DNA from: Deferribacteres bacterium JdFR-76
Lineage (GTDB): Bacteria > Zhuqueibacterota > JdFR-76
Assembly: GCA_002011685.1 (NCBI GenBank)
Contig: MTOL01000224.1
Span: forward strand, 1-5,347
DNA length: 5,347 nt
Direction: 5' to 3'
Below the pieces are notes generated by a model that saw only the letters and a program-made list of their open reading frames with translations, ran no database searches and was not told the origin of the DNA. The position numbers and the translations under genes are program-made. This document shows, piece after piece, positions 1-5,347 of the stretch; position 1 is the first letter of the stretch, and the number at the start of each line of letters is the position of its first letter.

Positions 1-27
1 GTTGCTGATCCGATAGGGATGGGAAGC

Positions 28-67
28 GGGCGTCCGTCAAAGCGGACGCCCTTTCCTTTATTTTTTT
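28..67 (+). terminator. Intrinsic (Rho-independent) terminator of the upstream transcription unit
   Basis: A perfect 9-bp stem (28-36 with 43-51, GGGCGTCCG against CGGACGCCC) closes a 6-base loop (37-42). It is followed by a pyrimidine-rich run ending in seven T (61-67). A further GGAA/TTCC pairing (22-25 with 53-56) can extend the base across a small internal loop. The T tract is only on the plus-strand 3' side, so it works for rightward transcription. It probably ends an upstream gene whose last codons may be at the very start of the window (a TAG at 14-16 or a TGA at 6-8 would fit). It also lies directly in front of the lipoprotein gene, so a role as an attenuator of the downstream operon cannot be excluded. 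Confidence 0.88.
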
Positions 68-72
68 GAAGG
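68..72 (+). promoter_or_regulatory. Probable ribosome binding site of the lipoprotein gene
   Basis: GAAGG lies right after the terminator T tract, 8 bases before a GTG (81) and 11 bases before an ATG (84), both in frame. It argues against the longest reading frame, which would begin at a TTG at 66 and so overlap the site itself. The match to the Shine-Dalgarno consensus is partial. Confidence 0.5.
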
Positions 73-83
73 TTGTAAAAGTG

Positions 84-1619
84 ATGGGAGCAAAACGACA
101 TCAGCATGTATGGGTGAGCCTGATCTTGATTCTGGCAGTCGTCTTTGCCGGCTGTGCTGAATGGCAGAATCCGTTTATTCAGCACAAAAAATCACGGCCG
201 GTTGAGAATCTGCCGCCGGAAACGTACATTTTCCTTTTTGTGGATCAGGACACCGTTGTGAAAACGGATACGGTATATACCGATGCGGGACCCCAAATTG
301 TCCGAGACACGGTGATCGTCGGTTTGGACACAACCGAATCCCGGCAAATCATTCACTGGTGGGGTGACGATCCAGATGGGGAAGTGATTGGCTATTATGT
401 TCAGTGGGAGTTCGATCCGGAACCCAAATGGACCACTCAGGAAGTCGATACCATTTATCTTCCCATCCGTTCGCGATATGATGCTTTTACCCTGCGGGTG
501 TGGGCCGTAGACAACGATAGCCTGAGAGATCCCACGCCGGCCGTTCTCACATTCCCGGTGAAAAATTCTCCGCCACACATTGAATTTCGCGTCAACAGCA
601 ACCCGCCGGCTCCGCCCGGCAATCCGAACGTTGTGGCTTATACTTTTCCCACCCGGACATTCGTATGGGATGTTAGCGATCTGGACGGACGTGAAACCGT
701 GGTTAAGATTTTATGGGCTCTGGATGATACCAGTAGCTGGAATGAACTACCGGGTTCGGCCAATTCGGTGACGATTCGAGATATTCCGCCGGGTTCACAC
801 CGCTTCTTCGCCAAAGCAGTCGATATCGCGGGGGCTGAAAGCAATACCATTTCCTTTCCGGACCCAAATGATGAAGGGACTCCCAACACCTGGATTGTAA
901 AAGAGCCGGTTGGGGAGGTTCTGCTGGTCAATGACTTCGCACAGGACCAAACATTTTATCAGGTTCAAAAATTTTATCAGAAAATTCTCGACGAACTGAT
1001 CGGCCCGGATCAGTACTCCGTTTGGGAAATCGGAACAGACCGCCGGCCCATGATTAATCCGCAAAACCGGCTACCCTATTCCCAGGTCGATATTGAAGCA
1101 ACCTTGGCATATTTCAAGAAGGTAATCTGGTTTGCCCATTTGGGAAGGCCTCACATCTCTCAGGCAGGACTTAGCATTACAAAATTTGTCTCCGGAGGAG
1201 GTAAGATTTTTATTACCAATGGAAACGAAGGAATTCCAGATACGACCTGGACATTTACGCGTATCGATTCGGTTTTCCGGTTAAATCCGGGAGGGCGTTT
1301 GCTCCCTGGGGTCCATGTGCTTGCCAATTTTGGAGATGAGACCCTTAACCAGCTTCTCACTTTGAAAATTGGTCAGCTCGTAGGGAACCGGGTCTCGGCG
1401 TTGATCCCCGGACCCGGCGCTGAGGTTGTCTATTTTATGGAACCGGATACCGCAACGTCCATCCCGGTACCTTATAAAGGCGCTCCGCCTGTGGGTATTC
1501 GATACCGAATAGGGCAGGGAGAATCCATCTATTTTTCTTTGCCACTGCATTACTGTAATGGTTTGAACAATGTTAAAGAGTTGTTGAGGTATTTGTTGCT
1601 TGAAGAATTTGAACGGTAG
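84..1619 (+). CDS. Outer-membrane lipoprotein with two Ig/FN3-like modules and a C-terminal GATase-like alpha/beta domain
   Basis: Predicted 511-residue exported lipoprotein; substrate or partner unknown. Seen: a basic N-terminus (KRHQH), a hydrophobic stretch at 10-22 and a lipobox VFAGC with the lipidated Cys at residue 24. Ala follows the Cys, which is not an inner-membrane retention signal. Residues about 42-160 and 161-260 are two related beta modules. Each opens with N-x-PP (42-45, 161-164), has a W...D-x-DG turn (W93/D96-G99 and W195/D199-G202) and a late strand ending A-V-D (141-143, 245-247), as in FN3-like folds. Residues about 277-511 alternate beta strands (EVLLVNDF, KVIWFAHLGR, GGGKIFITNG) with helices, like a class I glutamine-amidotransferase/ThuA-type fold, but no Cys is seen at the expected elbow near 378-380, so it is probably non-catalytic. 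The start could be GTG 81 or TTG 66; ATG 84 is preferred from the RBS position. It is first in an operon with the TonB-dependent receptor, with no gap between the two genes. The lipoprotein call is firm; the fold assignments are inference. Confidence 0.85.
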   Translation: MGAKRHQHVWVSLILILAVVFAGCAEWQNPFIQHKKSRPVENLPPETYIFLFVDQDTVVKTDTVYTDAGPQIVRDTVIVGLDTTESRQIIHWWGDDPDGEVIGYYVQWEFDPEPKWTTQEVDTIYLPIRSRYDAFTLRVWAVDNDSLRDPTPAVLTFPVKNSPPHIEFRVNSNPPAPPGNPNVVAYTFPTRTFVWDVSDLDGRETVVKILWALDDTSSWNELPGSANSVTIRDIPPGSHRFFAKAVDIAGAESNTISFPDPNDEGTPNTWIVKEPVGEVLLVNDFAQDQTFYQVQKFYQKILDELIGPDQYSVWEIGTDRRPMINPQNRLPYSQVDIEATLAYFKKVIWFAHLGRPHISQAGLSITKFVSGGGKIFITNGNEGIPDTTWTFTRIDSVFRLNPGGRLLPGVHVLANFGDETLNQLLTLKIGQLVGNRVSALIPGPGAEVVYFMEPDTATSIPVPYKGAPPVGIRYRIGQGESIYFSLPLHYCNGLNNVKELLRYLLLEEFER

Positions 1620-4355
1620 ATGATGAGGCGATTTGCACCCATCTTTCTGGTTCTGATACTGATTTGGATTGTTCCGGGTTTTGCCCAGAAGGGGCGCATC
1701 GAAGGGACGGTCGTCGATGCCGAAACGGGAAAACCGCTTCCGGGCGTGAATGTGATCGTCAAAGGTACGTACAAAGGTGCTGCCACGGATGAAAAAGGGC
1801 ACTTTATTATTTATGGCCTATCTCCCGGCGACTACGACATCGAAGCTCAAATGATTGGATATACGACACAGCTGCAAACCGGTGTTCGCGTTCTCGCTGG
1901 ACGAACAACAAAGATTCAGTTTAAGCTGAAGCAAACTGTTCTGGCTCTTGGGCAATCTATTGAAATTGTGGGAGAACGTCCTTTGCTGGAGGTGGATGTA
2001 ACTGCCAGCCAGCATGTTATGCAAGCCAAAGATATTGCCCAGAAAATTGTGCGCGATGTGGGCGATATTGTTGCGCAGGAACTGGGAGTGGTAAAAGAAA
2101 ATAACCAGATTCATATCCGTGGCGGGCGCGCTGACGAAAGCATGTACATTGTCGATGGGCAATCTGTCAAAGATCCGCTCTCTGGGTACACCAATACCCT
2201 CTACATAAACGCTGGAGCGATCGAAGAATTGAAAATCATAACCGGCGGCTTTAACGCTGAATACGGACAGGCAATGTCCGGAATTATCGATGTGAAAACG
2301 AAAGAAGGTTCTTCCAGTTTTGAGGGGGATTTTTCCTGGGAGTCAGATCACCGAATACCCGGAAGCTTTTTCAAAGGGTTCAACACGGATGAACTGGAAA
2401 TTAATTTTGGCGGGCCGGAGCCTTTCACTCAATTTCTTTTGCCGGCAATTGGTTTGCGTCTTCCTGGAGAGATGACATTTTTCATTAGCGGATATGTTCA
2501 CCTGACGGACACATATTTGCCCCATGCAAACCGTCTCTACCCCTACAAAAGTTACTACAGCCGGTTGGCACCGCGAGAGGAAAACGACTGGCATGTTCTG
2601 GGAAAAGTTGCATGGAAAATTCGGCCAGGACAAAAACTGGCAATTTCCTACAATCGGTCGCTGAATATCAATCAGGGATATTTTTTGCCGCGCATCGAAG
2701 GGGGGCGGTACTTTCCCTACCGGTATAGCAAAATGCTTGATCACTACAATACCATCACCAAGGAGGCTGTTCTTACCACGGTGGAATGGGTTCACACGCT
2801 GAGTCCCACGACCTTTTATGAACTAAGCCTGGGCCGGTTTTTTACGAGCCTTCACAGTGCGGTTCGGAACAAGCACTGGACCGAGTATCAGGAAAATCTG
2901 GATACAGAACCGGTGATTTACATTGTTGATTCCCGCGGGAATGTGCAAACGCGTTTTGGAGACGGTTTTTACGACACAGGCGATGCAAATCGCTGGTATG
3001 ACTACTATTCCGACAACTGGTCACTCAACGGATCTATCACTAGCAATCTTCATGCAAAACACCAGGTAAAGGCAGGATTTGAACTGCGTTACACAGAAAT
3101 GCAGGTGGTGGATATCATCGATCCCTGGATCGGCGAAAGCGGACTAGGAAGGAACCACGATGCTTACCGGGTCTATCCCAATGATGGTGCTTTTTTCATT
3201 CAGGATCGCATTACCTATAGCGGTATGATCGTTAATATTGGACTGCGCTATGATTACTGGTTTCCCGGTGAATATGTGGAAGATGCCATCAACGACCCGG
3301 AAACGGTAACTATTACAGATGCAGCCCGAAAGCTGTTTAAGAAAGAAACATTCAAATTTCTGGGCCACCGGGGGAAAGGGCATTTGAGTCCACGGCTGGG
3401 TATTTCCCATCCAGTAACAGATAACGATGTGCTGTATATGCATTATGGCCATTTCTCGCAAAAGCCAATCGGTCAATACGTCTATGCCAAACTAAAATCT
3501 CACTCTGAGGCGACCTATCAGCTTTTTGGGAATCCAAATTTAAATCCCACAACCACTGTGGCATACGAGCTGGGTTTAAAGCATCGGTTCAACCGAAATC
3601 AAACCATTGAATTTAAGGCTTATTACAAAGACATGTTTGATTATCCCACAGCGGTGAGGGTGCAAAAGTTCAGTCCCAGGCTCGGGAATATCAGCTATTA
3701 CATGTATGTTAACATGGATTATGCACGTTCTCGCGGGATTGAAATTCGCTTCCGCAGGCGATCGCGCTATCTTTCCGGAAATATCGATTTTACCTACGCC
3801 GTTGCAACCGGCAAGAGTTCAACACCAAACACGAATCTGCTGGTAGCAGCGGGGAGAGTCCCTGAAAAACCTCTCACCGAAAGTTATCTCCGGTGGGACA
3901 AACCTTATCGCTTCTCCACAGATATCTTTTTCTATATGCCGGAAGATGCAAGATTCTACTTCATGGGATTGCGAATTCCCACAAGATGGGGATTTAATTT
4001 GCGATTTGAATACGAATCCGGAAAACGGTATCGGCGTCTAATCGATGTGGAACGCAATATTTATGAAAAAGATGAATATGGCAGTATCTCAAAGCCCTGG
4101 TCGCGTCTGGACCTTCGCCTTTACAAAGATTTTACCCTTTTAGGCGTTGAATGGTCCATCTATCTGGAAGCGGAAAATGTGTTCAATACCAAAATCCCAA
4201 GGATCATCAATCCGGTAACCGGGCGGCCTTATGAACCGGGTGATATTATCCCACGTACCTGGCATGACGATCCGAGGGATTTGCCGCCCGATAACCCGGC
4301 ACGGTATGATTGGCCAAGACAGGTAAAACTGGGAATCCGGATGCGTTTTGAATAG
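1620..4355 (+). CDS. TonB-dependent outer-membrane receptor with N-terminal carboxypeptidase-regulatory-like domain
   Basis: Full-length 911-residue outer-membrane transporter, expected to import a ligand using TonB-ExbB-ExbD energy; the ligand cannot be inferred. Seen: signal peptide at 1-22 (MMRR, hydrophobic core, cleavage likely after GFA and before Gln23). A CarboxypepD_reg-like beta sandwich spans about 27-105 (IEGTVVDAETGKPLPGVNV, then TDEKGHF and L-x-PG-x-Y-like segments). A TonB-box-like stretch IEIVGERPLLE lies at 114-124. The plug spans about 130-228 with IHIRGGRADESMYIVDG (164-180), IEELKIITGGFNAEYGQAMSG (start 201) and IIDVKTKEG (222-230). The remainder is a 22-strand-type barrel with SPRLGISHP (590-598), GNPNLNP (637-643) and an AENVFNT near 850. 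The protein ends in RMRFE, so the usual terminal Phe is followed by one Glu. ATG 1620 directly follows the lipoprotein TAG (1617-1619) with only a weak GAAG upstream, so translational coupling is likely; ATG 1623 is an alternative. The family call is very secure. There is no SusD homologue in the window, so it is not a classical SusC pair. Confidence 0.96.
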   Translation: MMRRFAPIFLVLILIWIVPGFAQKGRIEGTVVDAETGKPLPGVNVIVKGTYKGAATDEKGHFIIYGLSPGDYDIEAQMIGYTTQLQTGVRVLAGRTTKIQFKLKQTVLALGQSIEIVGERPLLEVDVTASQHVMQAKDIAQKIVRDVGDIVAQELGVVKENNQIHIRGGRADESMYIVDGQSVKDPLSGYTNTLYINAGAIEELKIITGGFNAEYGQAMSGIIDVKTKEGSSSFEGDFSWESDHRIPGSFFKGFNTDELEINFGGPEPFTQFLLPAIGLRLPGEMTFFISGYVHLTDTYLPHANRLYPYKSYYSRLAPREENDWHVLGKVAWKIRPGQKLAISYNRSLNINQGYFLPRIEGGRYFPYRYSKMLDHYNTITKEAVLTTVEWVHTLSPTTFYELSLGRFFTSLHSAVRNKHWTEYQENLDTEPVIYIVDSRGNVQTRFGDGFYDTGDANRWYDYYSDNWSLNGSITSNLHAKHQVKAGFELRYTEMQVVDIIDPWIGESGLGRNHDAYRVYPNDGAFFIQDRITYSGMIVNIGLRYDYWFPGEYVEDAINDPETVTITDAARKLFKKETFKFLGHRGKGHLSPRLGISHPVTDNDVLYMHYGHFSQKPIGQYVYAKLKSHSEATYQLFGNPNLNPTTTVAYELGLKHRFNRNQTIEFKAYYKDMFDYPTAVRVQKFSPRLGNISYYMYVNMDYARSRGIEIRFRRRSRYLSGNIDFTYAVATGKSSTPNTNLLVAAGRVPEKPLTESYLRWDKPYRFSTDIFFYMPEDARFYFMGLRIPTRWGFNLRFEYESGKRYRRLIDVERNIYEKDEYGSISKPWSRLDLRLYKDFTLLGVEWSIYLEAENVFNTKIPRIINPVTGRPYEPGDIIPRTWHDDPRDLPPDNPARYDWPRQVKLGIRMRFE

Positions 4356-4374
4356 GGACAGGGTAGTGCGAAAA

Positions 4375-5347
4375 ATGAAAAAATGTCTATACATCGTCGT
4401 TTTGGTTTTTCTCCTGGGTAGCGAGATTCACGGTCAGGGCTTGCTGCCGCGACTTGGAGAACAGCGGGTTGGCACTGCTGCAATGACTTTTCTTAAGATC
4501 GGCATCGGCGCCAGGGCAGTTTCCATGGCTGGAGCTTTTGTGCCCGTAGCTAACGATGCCAGCAGCCTATGGTGGAATCCAGCAGGTCTCGTGCAAATCA
4601 ACCGGAATGAGGCAATTGTATCTCATATTCAGTGGCCGGTAGATATCCGCTACGAATTTGCAGGATACGTCCACCAGATCTCCCATGCCATCGCCGTAGG
4701 ATTCAGTTCCGGCTTTCTTTATACCGAGGATATGGAAGTTACTGATGAATATCACCCGGGGGGAACTGGAGAATATTTTAGCTACAGCGACTTTTTTGCA
4801 GCGGTTAGCTTTTCCATCCGGATGACGGATCGCTTCTCTTTTGGCACAACCGTCAAATTTGCTCAGGAAAATCTTGCGGACCTGGAAATGCGCACTTTTA
4901 TGATCGATTTCGGAACCTATTACTGGACAGGATTCCGCTCGCTGCGGCTTGCTGCCTCCATGCGGAATTTTGGTCCCAATATGCGTCCGGAAGGTACATT
5001 CCACAAGCGGACCCGCGCTGGAAATCTTGTGGAACAGAATTACGCAGATTTTTCACCCCCTACCAGTTTTACCCTGGGAGCCGCCATGGAAATATTCGAA
5101 AGCGATTTTCATAAATTGACGCTCGCCTTTCAAATGAACCATCCGATGGATAATGCTGAGAACGCCGTAATGGGAGCGGAGTATACCTTGTCCGAATATC
5201 TTGCAATCCGCGGTGGATACCGTTTTGATTACGGGGAAAATCACTGGACCTTCGGCGTGGGACTTCAGCTACCTCTTGGCTCCAGAAGTGTGCAGTTCGA
5301 CTATGCATACGCGGATTTTGGCAGATTGGATGTGTCACAGCAGTTCA
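4375..5347 (+). CDS. PorV/PorQ-family outer-membrane barrel protein, 3' end cut by window edge
   Basis: 324 residues are visible, open at the right edge with no in-frame stop. Seen: MKK start, hydrophobic segment 6-15 and a signal-peptide cleavage probably after IHG, before Gln21. It then has the family's N-terminal signature: RVGTAAMTFLKIGIGARAVS (31-50), MAGAFVPVANDASSLWWNPA (51-70), giving the diagnostic NPAGL at 68-72. The rest is amphipathic beta strands rich in Gly and aromatics (for example FAAVSFSIRM, YLAIRGGYRFDYG, WTFGVGLQLPLG), as in FadL-like barrels. The sequence is already at YAYADFGRL and SQQF, where relatives usually have one last strand, so perhaps 10-15 residues are missing (inference). 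Known for the family: PorV is the shuttle protein of type IX secretion in Bacteroidota, and paralogues are also found in FCB lineages where their job is unclear. It lies 19 bases after the receptor stop; ACAGGG at 4358-4363 is a plausible RBS 11 bases before ATG 4375. No other type IX component is visible, so a secretion role is unproven. Confidence 0.9.
   Translation, partial: MKKCLYIVVLVFLLGSEIHGQGLLPRLGEQRVGTAAMTFLKIGIGARAVSMAGAFVPVANDASSLWWNPAGLVQINRNEAIVSHIQWPVDIRYEFAGYVHQISHAIAVGFSSGFLYTEDMEVTDEYHPGGTGEYFSYSDFFAAVSFSIRMTDRFSFGTTVKFAQENLADLEMRTFMIDFGTYYWTGFRSLRLAASMRNFGPNMRPEGTFHKRTRAGNLVEQNYADFSPPTSFTLGAAMEIFESDFHKLTLAFQMNHPMDNAENAVMGAEYTLSEYLAIRGGYRFDYGENHWTFGVGLQLPLGSRSVQFDYAYADFGRLDVSQQF

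Noticed and set aside
1..27. Possible end of a riboswitch or structured leader before the hairpin (for example the GGATGGGA-like string)
   Set aside because: Only 27 bases are visible, with just a weak 4-bp pairing (8-11 with 17-20). No aptamer consensus can be established, and an upstream coding-gene tail explains it equally well.
1281..1802. 173-codon open frame on the minus strand spanning the lipoprotein/receptor junction
   Set aside because: It lies antisense to two well-supported genes, has low-complexity translation without recognisable motifs, and is best explained as a shadow of their codon usage.
2343..2795. 150-codon minus-strand open frame inside the receptor gene
   Set aside because: Antisense to the receptor barrel region, no recognisable domain or ribosome binding site.
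1620..4355. Calling the receptor a SusC or BtuB homologue with a defined substrate
   Set aside because: The domain order fits the broad TonB-dependent receptor superfamily, but there is no SusD partner, no cobalamin riboswitch and no ligand-specific motif to justify a substrate or gene symbol.
4567..5004. 145-codon minus-strand open frame inside the PorV-like gene
   Set aside because: It is fully antisense to a gene with a clear family signature and shows no motif, so it is treated as a shadow frame.

Overview
The window carries three co-directional plus-strand genes that look like one outer-membrane operon. They are preceded by the 3' end of another transcription unit, marked by a strong intrinsic terminator. 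I see no RNA genes, mobile elements, CRISPR arrays or integration sites, and no credible gene on the minus strand.

Layout: (1) Positions 1-67 hold only the tail of whatever lies upstream and a perfect 9-bp GC-rich hairpin followed by a T tract. (2) Positions 84-1619 encode a lipoprotein with two tandem Ig/FN3-like modules and a C-terminal alpha/beta domain that resembles a glutamine-amidotransferase-like fold but seems to lack a nucleophile. (3) Positions 1620-4355 start directly after the lipoprotein stop codon and encode a full-length 911-residue TonB-dependent outer-membrane receptor with an N-terminal carboxypeptidase-regulatory-like domain. (4) Positions 4375-5347 encode a PorV/PorQ-family outer-membrane barrel protein. 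It is cut by the window edge, probably only slightly short of its C-terminus.

Organism: the combination of a Bacteroidota-style receptor (regulatory-like domain plus plug plus barrel), a PorV/PorQ-type barrel protein and an Ig-like lipoprotein points to a didermic member of the FCB superphylum. The lipoprotein style (NxPPET openings, a DPDG-type turn in the Ig module) and the absence of a SusD-like partner suggest a Calditrichota/KSB1/Ignavibacteria-like lineage rather than a typical gut Bacteroidota. This is a judgement from family resemblance, not a search result.

How the genes may work together: all three products are predicted to be exported and to sit in or on the outer membrane. The receptor would be the TonB-energised importer (or a gated exporter), the lipoprotein a surface or periplasmic partner in the position SusD has beside SusC, and the PorV-like barrel an accessory protein related to the type IX secretion shuttle family. 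The substrate cannot be read from the sequence. The genes belong to recognisable families; the less ordinary points are the gene combination, the architecture of the lipoprotein and the terminator sitting immediately upstream of its start.
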